Positions 44,224 to 56,000 of a stretch of 64,000 nt of DNA are shown piece by piece. Position numbers and translations under genes: made by a program. Numbering within the stretch: the first letter of the stretch is position 1; the number at the start of each line of letters is the position of its first letter. The stretch covers positions 178,628 through 242,627 of the forward strand of contig PS015061.1 of the NCBI GenBank assembly GCA_048213135.1, in the 5' to 3' direction. The stretch is from Reclinomonas americana ATCC 50394. Lineage: Eukaryota; Jakobida; Jakobea; Jakobida. Under the pieces are notes generated by a model. It ran no database searches. It was given only the letters and a program-made list of their open reading frames with translations, and was not told where the DNA came from.

Positions 44224-44957
44224 AGAGAGAGGAGAGAGAGGAGAGAGAGGGAGAGAGAGAGAGAGAGAAGAGGAGGTGTGTGTGAGTGTTGAGAGAGAGA
44301 GAGAGTGCGTGTGTGAGTGAGTGAGAGAGTGTGGTGTGTGTGTGTGTGTGCGAGTTGAGAGAGAGTGAGAGAGTGCGTGTGTGAGATTGTGTCACACGTG
44401 TGAATGCGTGCACGAGAGAGAGAGAGAGAGAGGAAAGAGAGCGCATTACGTGCATAAGAACTATGTATGTGTATGTACCTGCGCAAGTGCGTGAGCATGA
44501 GTGTGTGCACGTGTGCGCTTTCTTTCACGCCCCTCTCATCTCCTCTCTCATCTCCTCTCACATCTCTCTCCCTCATCTCTCATTCCTTCTCGCGCTCACT
44601 CACCGGAACACATCATAGTGCTCTCCAGCAAAGTTGAACCCGTTGGCAAATGCCGCGTCGTACGAGTCAAACACAGCGAGAATTTGCCTTTTCACACACA
44701 CACACACACGCACACGCAAACAAAATGAGCATCCTCACACACTCGCACTCTGTCTCTCTCTCTTTCACACACCTCACTTCCGCTTCTGACACCTCACAGT
44801 TGGCGTCCACCACTCGCCCAGAGCTCGCCTCCACCACCGCAAACTGATCAAACACGTCGCTGTTCGCCACCAACCGCTCACGAAGACTCGCCTGAAGACA
44901 AACGAGTGAGAGAGAGAGAGAGAGAGGGAGAAGAGGGAGCAGAGAGACACGCACCAT
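43419..44957 (-). CDS. PFN: Profilin, 6 exons, 129 aa
   Basis: Actin-monomer-binding protein that promotes filament growth and binds poly-proline. Exons 44957-44955 (the ATG alone), 44891-44791, 44687-44604, 44163-44016, 43545-43512 and 43438-43419 total 390 nt, giving 129 residues, the usual profilin length. The core reads VFDQFAVVEASSGRVVDANC, AVFDSYDAAFANGFNFAGEH and YDVFR, with VYGRRGDSDTGVGFAVTKF matching the family's IYGRKG...GVxxVKT strands. The C-terminal helix is AIPELVKLVGE. The usual N-terminal Trp (SWxxY) is absent: the start is MASLRERLVANSD, so poly-Pro binding may differ. A 245-N gap lies inside the fourth intron. Exon borders at 44791/44687 use a GTCAG donor and are the least certain. 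Confidence 0.75.
43683..43927. other. Assembly gap (245 N)
   Basis: Run of N inside a profilin intron, flanked on the left by a (GA)n tract and on the right by CCCTTCC repeats, which explains the failed assembly. Confidence 0.99.
44190..44345 (+). repeat. (GA)n/(GT)n simple repeats in profilin intron
   Basis: Long GA and GAGAGG runs followed by GT-rich sequence in intron 44164-44603. In the gene's direction these are CT-rich. Confidence 0.85.
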
Positions 44958-45039
44958 TCGCACTGCTCACACGATTGCAACAATCACACGTAGAATTTCA
45001 GCCGTAGGCAAGTGCTGTACATGCGTTTCTCTCTCCCTC

Positions 45040-45510
45040 TCTTTCTCTCGCAATGGGTCGGCGAGCCTGGCAGATCAGTTAGAGCCTCATCGACATCTCC
45101 CTCGCTGAACAGCACCTGACCAGTCGGCGAGGCATACTGTTGTACATTAGCGTTTCTCTCTCTCTCTCTCTCCCTCCCTCTCCCCCGTTCTCTCTCTCAG
45201 TGCGTCGGCGAGTCCGGCAGATCAATCAGAGCCTCATCGACCTCTCCCTCGCTGAATAGCACCTGACCGCTGCTGGGCGCGGTTGCATGTGTTGGTGAGG
45301 CATACTGCTGTACATTTGCGTTTCTCTCTCTCCTCCCTCCATCCCTCTCCCTCCCTCACCCTGCCTCTCCCTCCCTCCCTCTCTCCCTCTCCCTCTCTTT
45401 CTCTCTCGCAATGCATCGGCGAGCCCGGCAGATCGATCAGAGCCTCATCGACATCTCCCTCGCTGAATAGCACCTGACCGATGCTGGGCGCGGTTGCATG
45501 TGTCGGCGAC
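45040..45510 (+). repeat. Three tandem degenerate units of ~130-210 bp
   Basis: Blocks at about 45048-45170, 45195-45330 and 45408-45510 share GTCGGCGAG(C/T)C(C/T)GGCAGATC, then AGAGCCTCATCGAC(A/C)TCTCC, then CTCGCTGAA(C/T)AGCACCTGACC. CT-rich spacers separate them. On the minus strand each block reads GQVLFSEGDVDEAL plus DLPGSP. The two later copies also share GCTGGGCGCGGTTGCATGTG. Confidence 0.85.
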
Positions 45511-46179
45511 ATGCGGACCATGGTCGGAGTCTTGCCATGGACAGCAGACTTGGGGCACGTCAACTCCACCACCTGCCGAGCAGATCTCACCAGACCCTCT
45601 CTGGTGTGTGATCATGAGGTCCGGCTTGAGCCTGGCCAAGTTGGAGTGATTGCAACTGGCACACCACTCCATCGTCACCTTGGGGCGCCGCACCAGAGTC
45701 GCTTGAATGACGTTGGGCACGTTGTCGTTGGCGCGTCGTCCACAAGCCCTTCAGCTTTTCACAGCTGCTGAGCAAGGCCACAGAGTGTGGACGCAGACTT
45801 GTTGTCGTTGAACATGCCAGAGTTGGTCCGCATCTTGCAGGAAGCGCTGCTGCTCCTTCTCGCTAATGCCGTCGCCCAGCAGAGCCACCACGTCATGCAT
45901 CTGGATTCGGGCACCAACCTGCTGCAGAGAGTCGACAAAGGCACCACACTTCCGCAAGGCCTTCCTGCCTGCAATGTGACGCTTGGAGTGGAAAGTGTGA
46001 CATTGCCCAGGGAAACACAACACCATCGTCAGCCAGCCGCCAGGCGTCCGACAACCAGCAGCACCAGTCGGATGCACCCTCCACACTGACACCCGAGAGC
46101 AACCAATCAGAGTGGGAGCGAACAGCGTGCCGAGGAGCGCTGGGATCTGTGGCCACTTGTTGGAACCGACCAGCTGCAT
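45430..46179 (-). pseudogene. Decayed ORF, possibly the tail of a non-LTR retroelement
   Basis: Reading from 46179, a frame gives MQLVGSNKWPQIPALLG, then KALRKCGAFVDSLQQVGARI and MHDVVALLGDGISEKEQQRF, and stops at 45751. Two other frames continue with RRPKVTMEWCASCNHSNLAR plus LKPDLMITHQR and, after one more shift, RQVVELTCPKSAVHG. The pattern PDLMI...VVELTCP resembles the endonuclease-like end of some reverse-transcriptase elements (PDLxI...VDxTCP). The frame changes suggest a broken copy, though unrecognised introns are an alternative. It runs into the tandem repeats at its 3' side. Identification is tentative. Confidence 0.35.
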
Positions 46180-46409
46180 CAGCAAGCAACCACGGCAGCA
46201 CTCAGTAGAGGGACAGAGGAGTGACGAACGGTGCTGGCGATTGATGTCGGTACGCCGGTACCTCGTTCACCAAACTCGCAGTCTCAGCATTGGCGAGAAG
46301 TCATCAACACGACTGCCTTCACCAACAGCACACAAGCACGCAGTGGTATGGAGAGAAGGGTGCGAGCGCTGGGGTGCAGAATTGTCCATTTTATTACAAC
46401 ATCGCTGCG

Positions 46410-48677
46410 ATGAGTTTTTCTGCGCGCGTTCCCCATCGCCCGCGTCAACGGCCGGCCTCGGCCACACAGCGCAACTTTGCACTCAACTCCTCCTCTGCGA
46501 CACTCACCGCCATTGGCACCGCCGCAGCAGCAGGAACCGCATCGCCACCACCACACGGACCCAGCGCAATCATTGTCGCAGCGAGTAACGGCTCGTCAAC
46601 ACATTCGCGACCGCGTGGAGTGCGTCCATCGTCGGCACCCGCACAGAGGAGAGATGGAGGAGGTGGCGGCTTGTTGTCATCACCGACAATGACAGCAACG
46701 GCGACAGCAACGGCTGCGGCGTCGCCGTCGGGTGAGTCATCGTCGGCGATGCAGCCAGTGGTGGCCGTGACGCGCGCGCTCGGCTTGTGGCTGGAGCGGT
46801 CAGAGTCGCAGGCGTCGGTGAGGAGCATGAGTGGGCGCGACACGAACAGCAGTCGGTGAGTGTGCACGGGCGGCCAGTTGCGTTGATGTGTTGCTCATTG
46901 TGAGTGGCGGCAGTTCACGAGGGGGCGCGTCAAGTGCGACGCCGAGTGGGCGTGTGTCGGCAGCGTATAGCTTCATGCGGAACAAGGTCGATGTGGAGCA
47001 CATCAAGGGCGCGAGTCTGGCCACCTCGGGTCTCAGTGGAGGTGCGGCTCGTCGTTGTCTGGTGTGTGTGTGTGTGTGTCTCCGCTGTGTGTCTGATTCG
47101 CTGCGGCAGTGCGTGCGCCGGCGTTGTATACTGTGAAGCGCACGGATCTGGCGGCGTCGGCGTCGCAGGCGTCGGCCGATGGCAAGAGCTTCCGGTCGAC
47201 GGCGTTGGACTTGGAGGTCTCGCACTCGACTGTCCTTCGGGGATGCGCTCCACTGGCTCACTCCGCTCTTCACAGGTGAAGCTGTCGGAGAGGTTGCGTC
47301 GACTGGAGACGACGCTGCACGGGGAGGAGGACGATGATATCGTGCACGAGCAGATGATGACAATCTTCCGCGACACGTTTGACGAGGTCATTGCCAGCGA
47401 CACGGGTGCGTTGACGCGCGCACGCACTCTTGCGTGGAAGTGCACCGTGTCTTATATGCGCCCTTGCAGTGTTTGCCAATGTCTTGTCAAAGATCAAGGC
47501 CGCGTATGAGTCGTTTTCGCTGCCGAAAGACCAAGACGGGTGCGTGCGGATGGTTTCTCTGCCCTCCTCCCCTCCCGACTCAATGTATGTGTACGTGCAC
47601 ACAGCGTCAAGGGCTCGTACCGCGACCTGCTTGTCGAGTATGCCAAGATGCGGCGCATGCACGACGACATGGCTCGCAAGTTGCACGAGTCAAACGATCG
47701 TTTGGATCAGATGCAGATGGAGAACGACCACCTGCAAGAGTTGCTATCGCAGCGGCAGACCGACATCACGGCGCTGCTGGATCGCATCAAGGCACTCGAG
47801 CTGACTACACCACAGTACACGAGCGAGGCGCACAAGAAGTTGCAGGCGCTCGAGTTGGAGGTCGGCGGCTGTGTTTTCTTTTGTCCACTCGCTCGTGCTT
47901 TCCCTTGATCTCATGAATGTGTACAGGTGGAGGGTTCGGTGGAGAGATGGAAGGAGAGCGACAGTCCCTCACTCAGCTGGCGACCACCAGCAGATGGTAC
48001 GCATGCTCGTTGCTTTTCTTTTTTTGTTCTTGGCGCTCACTCTGTGGCGCCGTCGAGCAGCCGAGGACTCGGATAGTTCGGTGGAGGGCGACAACGAGTC
48101 GGGCCTGCGCGTCAGTGCTCGTGCCAGTGAGCAGATTCTCGACACATACACTGGCGATGTGGCGTCGCCGGTAACAGCCTCCAGCCTGCTGCCGCTGCGT
48201 CGCACACAGGCCGCTGGCGGCATGCCACCGACGACCACGTTTTCTGTGGACATTCGGCGCGCCGAGCCTTCTGCTCAGCGGCCCACCATTGCCGCCGCTG
48301 CGGCTGCGGCTGCAGCCGAGGCAGCAGCAGCAGCCGCCGCCGCCAGCAAGAAGCCAAAACGCGCCTCGTCACGCGGCAGCTACCTGCACGACGACATGGA
48401 GGACGACATGGGTACCGTCAATGTCGACGACGACATTGATGTCGACGAGGACGTGGACGAAAAGATCAGCCGCTTGCAAGCCGAGCACAGCAACAGCAGA
48501 GGAAACAGCCGGCCCAACAGCGCGCTGTCATGGGGTCCGTCGTCGACAAGCTCGTCTGCCCGTCCACAGAGCGCCTCCAGAAGAACAGTGGCCATCGGCG
48601 TGCCCCTGGTGGCCGCCGCGGCGGCAGCAGCACCCGCTCCCTCGTTCAGTGTGGCAGGGAGAAGCGTATGGCAATGA
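46410..48677 (+). CDS. TSNAXIP1-like coiled-coil protein (probable ciliary/flagellar)
   Basis: Exon 1 starts at ATG 46410 and is a Ser/Ala-rich disordered segment to 46855. Following exons join in frame: RGGASSATPSGRVSAAYSFM, APALYTVKRTDLAASASQAS, and KLSERLRRLETTLHGEEDDD. The core HEQMMTIFRDTFDEVIASDT, then VFANVLSKIKAAYESF, then SYRDLLVEYAKMRRMHDDMA, matches the layout of the N-terminal domain of translin-associated factor X-interacting protein 1 (a 'foldback' helix, LxxIKxxYE, then coiled coil). A long coiled coil ends at about 47860. The C-terminus has an Ala run, an Asp-rich DDDIDVDEDVDEKI stretch and Ser/Arg repeats. The family is associated with cilia in other eukaryotes, so a flagellar role is inferred. 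Confidence 0.65.
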
Positions 48678-48789
48678 AACAGCAACTTCACGCCAATATC
48701 GAACCGTCCGCCTCCGCGTCTCTGACAAAACACTCACGTACTCGCTGACAGCAGAGAGAGAAGCGCGCGCAACACAAACACACATCACC

Positions 48790-51700
48790 ATGTCAGAGAG
48801 CAGCGCGGATGATCATGCGGTGCGCCTGTTCATGCATGTGCATGCCGTACGTGTTCCGTTTCACTCATGCACACACAGAGCAATCCGCCACCACCTCCGC
48901 CTCCGCCACCGCCTATGCTCCCTCCACCTCCGCCTGCCTCACTCGCCAGGCGCGACACTGTAGAGGAAGAACCGAGGTTTGCCATGCACTTTTTGTCACC
49001 GGGAAAACTCCACTCTCTCTCTCTGACACACACACACACACACACAGGAGCACTGCTGGAGAGGCACAAACAGCAGCAGAGAGCGTCGTGTCTCCAGTCG
49101 CTGCACATCTGCATCACATCTCCTCCACTGCTGCTGCTGGGAGCGCCAGTGGAAGTGGAGGTGATGTGAGTGGAGATGATGACCGCGATACCTCTGTGGA
49201 GGCAGTGGTGGCCCCGGGTCTGCGTGTGCAGATGCGTGCCACTCGCCCGATGAGGTCTGTGTGTGTGTGTGGCGTCGTCGTCGACTGTCTGACATTTGCT
49301 GGTGCCTTGTCCGCGTACTCACTGGCGTGTGTGTGTGTGCTCAGTGTGACGGTCAGTCGCCGGGAGCAGGCGCGTCTTTTGCGTGGACTCGATGGTGACT
49401 CGTCGCCGTCGCCGGAGCCACCTGTGGTACCGCCGCCGGTTTGTGTGTCTCTCTCTGTGTGTGTGAGCCTGTTTGTCGTCGTCTGATCGGTATTGGCGTG
49501 ATTATTTTTTTGCAGTTCTTGGATGTGTCGGCGGTGGCGCCGCCAGCGGAGCAGCCGAGAAACGTCTCCATGCTGGACTCGGTTGGTTGTGCTGCTCTCT
49601 CTTGCTCTCTTTGTCTCCCTTCCCCTTTCCCTGCCCTTTCCCATTCCTTACGATTCCTTCCTCGCAGGCTTCACTTGCTTGGGCCGGCGCAGCTGCTGCA
49701 AGGTGACTATTGCATCTCTTGCCTCGCGCTTGCCCTCTTGCATTGACATTGTCGTTTACTGTGACGCACAGTGGAAGCGGCGCTCAATCGACCACGCACC
49801 AAGTCGTGATCTCCGACAAGGAGCGTGCGTACGCCGTCGCACAGGAGGTCATGCACGCGCTGACAGTGCATGCTACGGCCTCGACACATCGAGTTGCGTG
49901 CGAGCTTCTTTGCTGCCTGCACGAGCATGACGGATGATTGTGGTTGACGATTTTGATCCGTGTCGGCAGCCGCTCGAGTTCCACATGGCCGAGTCGGCAG
50001 AGTCGTCGGCGACCCTGGAACTCGTGACGGGGACGAAGAACGATGTGCACGTGCGCGAACTGGCGCTGGTGACCAGAATTCGTGCCACAGTGGAGAGTGG
50101 AAAGCAGTGCTGCAAGGCCATTTATGCGTACCGACCGGTGGGTCCGTCGTGCCCTTCCAACGCCGAGGTGCCGGTCGACGACGCGCAGCGCCAGGAATTT
50201 GAGGAGCGGCGATGCAAAGTGTTTGCGTACGCACTGCGGCCGCTGCAGGATGCCGCCGCGTGGCTGCGGCAGACGTGCGGCTTGGTGCAGGAGGCCATTG
50301 CTTTCGATGCCCAGCTGGATGCGAAACTCGTGGTGTCCGACATCTTCATGTCTGAGCTCACGCAGCTGCTGGACGCGGTCGTGCAACTGGAAGCGTATGT
50401 ATACTCGCGACCGTGTCTGCAGAATGACTTGTCGCTGTACAATCGGTACGCCGCATGATGTTTTCCTCTTGTGTGTGCGCATTTCTCTAATCCACATCGC
50501 CACAATAGGGCCCTCAACGTGAGGTCACGTAGTCACGATCACCACGATGACTCGTCGTCGGTTGTGAACCTGCAGTTGTTCCTGGCGCAGCCGGCGTGGC
50601 AGCCGCTGTTTGCTGCCATTGAGGAGTCGCATACGCGACACAGCCGAAATGTGCCGCGTCTGCTGACCGACGTGCTGGCCTGCTGCTGCACCACTGCCGA
50701 GCAGCAGTCGTACACCACTGTGGACCAGCGTTACGCTTGTGTGCGTGTGACTGCCTTGGTTCTTGCCATGCTGCTCAAGTTGCGCAAGCCGTCCGACAAG
50801 CCCGCCAAGCTGGCCGACCGCGACATGTGTGGCAGTGGTGCACTGGGCGACAGTTGCCTGCGGTTGATGCGAGTTGAGTATCGTGTTGACGTTGATGGCG
50901 TTTGATGCCCCACCGATCTCATTGTGCGCATACAAAACAGGAGCTTCCGATTGTGCCCGTGTACGCCGATGTGGTGCTGTCGCTGCCGTCTGCTCGCATC
51001 CTGCCGCCTGCCTACGTGGACGAGTGGCAACTCATGCCTCCGGCCACCAGCGCCGGCGCCATGACACGCTTGCGAGACAGGTGCTAGTGCTCACTGTGGG
51101 TGCTTGCGAAATGAGTGTCCTCTTAAACTTCTTTCTATTTGCTCCAGGTATCTTTTGTCTGCGGAAAAAGTGCGAAAGCTTCGCGACTTGGGCGACAGGT
51201 GGGCGCGCCAGCTCAGCGATCTGATGAGCGCGGTGCGGAAGAAGTCATGCGTCACTTTTCACATATCTCGCTGTCTCTCACTCTCTCGCTCAGTTGAAAG
51301 CCGCATCGCCGACGCCGGAGGTGCTCAAGTGGGCGTACGACCTACTGTGCGATGCCTTCCATCTCCTCCTCAGCACGCAATGTGTTCTGCGCGAGCATCT
51401 TGCCTGGCACTACACCTTCCCCAAAGTCATCGAGGATGGCGAAGAAGGCCGGTTGCGAGACCAGTACTATCTCGCCCTGTGTGGGTCAATGGATCGAGAC
51501 GAGCTGCTGATGCTCATCGAGTTGGTGGCCACAATCAAGGAGCTTGAAGGTGACTGCCGATGGCATCTCTTCTCTTGTGCGATAGCACTGCCTTAAAGAG
51601 ATCGAATATTGTGTTCTCCAGGTCACGTTTTGGCCAAGGAGTCCACTCTGGCACCGATCATTCGACGGCACGAGAACCACGTCGTCCAGCAGTTCGTGCA

Positions 51701-52414
51701 GCGCGAGATGCGCGATTTGCTGCGCTCCAAGGAGAAGAACGGCAAGAAGCGCCAGCAGCAGGTTCTGCAAGCGCTACGCGACGCTCTTGCGGATTGGTAC
51801 GAATGCATGGAGCCAGTCAACGACCCCGCGCTGAAGGGCCGCGATCTGTCCAAGACCAACGTCGACTGCCTGCCCCCAGTGCCACATCGTACCGTGGGCC
51901 CAACAGCTGGCGAGGTCCGCACGTCAACTTCTATCCGTATTTTTTCTGTGTCACTCCATTCTCACTGCACTGGTCGTCGTGCACGCTTGCAGTTGCTGCT
52001 GCTGCGCATCCGCCTCAACTGTCAGGTGAATACGCGTGCTCCACTCGGCGGCGGTCTCTTCAAGCATCCCGACTGGAAGGATCGTGAGGTCGACCAACTG
52101 CGTGCATTCCTCGCTGGAGTGGAGCACTTCCAGATGGTGCAGGCTGTCGATCCCACCGTCCGACAACTCGCCAACGTGGGCGACCTGTGGTTCCGCGAGA
52201 ATCACATTTGTCTCAGCGCACGGCCACAAATGCCGGTCGAGTGGTCGGTGCCGTTCACCATGCTGAAGCTCATCACCCGGCCCGACAACTCGGCGGCGAT
52301 GGACTGCGTTCCAGCCATTGTGTCGATTTACAACGATGCTGCCACTCGTGCGCTCCACGACCTGCGCCAACAGCACTTGTACGAGGAGATCGAGGGAGAG
52401 GTCCGTACTGTTGT

Positions 52415-52450
<36 letters not shown>

Positions 52451-53040
52451 NNNNNNNNNNNNNNNNNNNNNNNNNNNNNNNNNNNNNNNNNNNNNNNNNN
52501 NNNNNNNNNNNNNNNNNNNNNNNNNNNNNNNNNNNNNNNNNNNNNNNNNNNNNNNNNNNNNNNNNNNNNNNNNNNNNNNNNNNNNNNNNNNNNNNNNNNN
52601 NNNNNNNNNNNNNNNNNNNNNNNNNNNNNNNNNNNNNNNNNNNNNNNNNNNNNNNNNNNNNNNNNNNNNNNNNNNNNNNNNNNNNNNNNNNNNNNNNNNN
52701 NNNNNNNNNNNNNNNNNNNNNNNNNNNNNNNNNNNNNNNNNNNNNNNNNNNNNNNNNNNNNNNNNNNNNNNNNNNNNNNNNNNNNNNNNNNNNNNNNNNN
52801 NNNNNNNNNNNNNNNNNNNNNNNNNNNNNNNNNNNNNNNNNNNNNNNNNNNNNNNNNNNNNNNNNNNNNNNNNNNNNNNNNNNNNNNNNNNNNNNNNNNN
52901 NNNNNNNNNNNNNNNNNNNNNNNNNNNNNNNNNNGCTGCCACCTCCGTCGCGCGTCCACCGACCTACGCGCCGAACCAACGACGACTTGTTACGTAGGAG
53001 GAGTACGACAGGGAGGAGGTACCGGTACCGTCGTTGTTCT

Positions 53041-53084
<44 letters not shown>

Positions 53085-56000
53085 GTACAATTCACCTCAC
53101 TTCGTTTTCGCACAGGCCAACTTGGTGTGGGATTGGTTCAGCGGGAAACTGACTGACCAGGTGTTCTTGTGGCACAAGACGCACGCAGCGTGGTGCGTAT
53201 TTTTCAGTGCCGTGCACCTGCAATCTAACTAATACTCTTCTTGTGTCGGTGTGGTGTCGCCGCAGCATGATGCTCGATCAGTACTATTTGCATGAGGGCG
53301 TGCCGAAAAAGGAGCGCATTGCTCGTCTCAACTCCATGCTGCCGTCGCGCCAGCGTTTCCACGCACTCGTATCTGTGCGCTACATTCAGCTGTTGTCGCG
53401 CTCCATGGACATCCACGATCAAGTCACAAACAGCCTTGGCCGGCTGCTGCGCGAGAACATCCAATCGCTGCTGTTGTACTTGGAGTCGCTGAAGCTGACG
53501 AAGCTGCATGTGAGTCATTGATCGATCGCCGTCCAGCCACTTTGCTTCCCCCTCTCACCCTATCGCAGTATTTCACTTCGCGCTTCAACGTTCTGCGGCA
53601 AACACACGCCGCACTGCTGCGCATGTTCCCCAAGTTGGATCCGTGGGATGATTTGCTTGCCGAATGCAACGGAAGCACCTCGCTCGTGAGCTTTGACACG
53701 CGCATCGTTCAGCATGTTGCGTCTCGTTGACTGTTGCGCACTTTGAACTCTGTCACTCGTCTCACGTCGAAAACACGCAGGTGAATGCCGAGTTGGCGAA
53801 TGATCTGCTCCCGTGCTACTCGTACAACTCGGACACGCAGCGCTTCTTGCGACTCTCGAAGAACACCGACTACCATCGACCAAAGACACCGCCGATGCGT
53901 GCAATCTTTCACTTTGGTTCTGCGGTGTGTCTGTTGTCGACTGTGGGGACCGCGTGCGTGAAGAATGCTAATCGTGCTTGCCGAAATAGACCGTGCGAGC
54001 GGCGTACGACAAGCTGGCCGCGCTCAAATCCGGTTATTTTGGTGTGTACCACATGCAGGCACTGGCGCAGGTCGTCGGTCCCGCGTCGCTCGCCTCGGTG
54101 GTGAATTCGGTCACCGAATTTGTCGGCCGTGAGGTTCGCCTGCATTTCATCGCTTGTGTGCGCACCTCCTCCTCCTTACGCTCACCACTGTTTCGTGCAG
54201 TTTGGCGAGTCTCTCGAGTCGTTCCTGCGCGAGATCGATCCGGCGATCAGTATCCCCATTCGCCAACCAATAACTCAAATGCAGGCTGCCGGTGCGGAGA
54301 AACAGTCTTGATCCATCAATTCATTTGTATGCTGGTCACTGATGCGCATGTTGTGCAGTGTGCTTCGACCGCCTCCGTGTGATGCTCAAGGATTTGATCT
54401 CGTACGAGGCGCTTCGCGACGGCATTTTCCAGGTCCTCAAGGCCGGCGGCAACGGCTTGGCCTTTTTGCACTTGATGGACCAGGTTCTCGTGCAGCAGGA
54501 CCTCTCCGTCATGATGGTGGCCGCGCCCTTTGTGGGTATCTCCCCTGCCGACGCCCGTGTCGACTCCTTTGTGTTCCACGTTGCGTCCTGCGACTGCATT
54601 TGTCGCTGCCACTTGTTCCTCTGTGAATGGATATTCAATCGTGGCGCAGGACCTGCATGCTGGTCACGTGCACAACGCCATCAGCTTCTGGGAGCAAGAG
54701 GAGCAGGAGTTCTTCCAGCATGTGGATGAGCAACGAGCGGACCAAGTGCGGCGCACGCCCGAGGAAGTGCAGCAGCGAGCGACGGACTTGGGTCGGTTCG
54801 TGTTGGAGCGCGTCGGCCAATTGTGCCAGGAGCCCAATTGTTGCGTGGCGAGGGGCAAAAAGAAGCTGGGTGCGGCACCACACTGAACGTTCCGCGTCGC
54901 ACAGGGAGCACTTACATGCCACGAGGTGATGCGTCCGTCCTCGACGGAGCCCTGTGGCGACTTGCTCACGCTGTACGTGCGCGAGCACCGACGTGGGGCG
55001 GCGCGGAGACCGCCAAAGGCCACGTGGCAAACTCGTGCGAAGGCCGCCAGTTCCACCGCACATGGAGTGCATTGCTTTTCGTTGCGTCCATGCCACATCA
55101 CGCACCAGTGGATTCACCCACCGTCCTTATCGCCCGCTTTGTATATTGCAGGCATTTTGCATGAATGTGACGTTTGCCGACATTATTCGCCAGTCGACTG
55201 CGACGACACGCGCCACTGGTGCCGACGTTGGAGTCACTTTCCAGACCGTAGATCTGCAGCGGCCAGTCAACAGTGCGGGCGACGGACTTCTCTGGGCAGG
55301 GTGCGTATGCGTTATCGTCTTCTTTTTCGTTCATCACTCGATCACGTCCTCACTCTGTCGCTACGATTATGCAGATGCTTCTTGGCAATGGCGTTTGAGC
55401 AGCAGCACGTGTGGCACGCGACCGATCACTCGCGCATTCTTCTGCAGCTTCACGAGATGCAGCGCAGCATGCACCCGCCCATGCCTACCCTCGATGTTGC
55501 TGGCTGGACCGAGTTCACAATGAACGCGCGCTGGGCTCTGGCGCTGTGCTCGCGGATCGAGGGCGCCTTTGGTGCGCTGCAGTACATGCCCACCGCACGC
55601 TCACTGCCTGCGCTGCCGATACCGCAGGAGCGCCCTCGTGTCCGACTAATTCACGGTTGCGTCACTGGCATGCACGATTGCGATTCCTCCGTTTGTTCTT
55701 CTGATTGCCTCGCCGCAACAGTGGTGAACGACGCGAGCGCTGCCGCTGCGGAAGGGGAGTCCTCGACGGCGACGACGGAGGGTGAGGACGGAGCCACCGC
55801 TGCCGCTGATGCACCAGCGCCACCCATGCGTACGCAGTCGACCTATCAACCCGCACTCGAACGCATGCACAACGAGTCACAAGTGTGGGCTCCGGGCATG
55901 TTCTCCTCGTATCAGTTGGTGTGGGACGACTTGAATGTGCCTGGGCGCATGTGGAACCCGGAGCATGCCGCTGCACTGTCGGTAAGCCGTCGCGGTTGGG

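Noticed and set aside
44400-44730. Plus-strand ORFs in the profilin intron
   Set aside because: Made of (GA)n/(GT)n/(CA)n translations with no protein-like composition.
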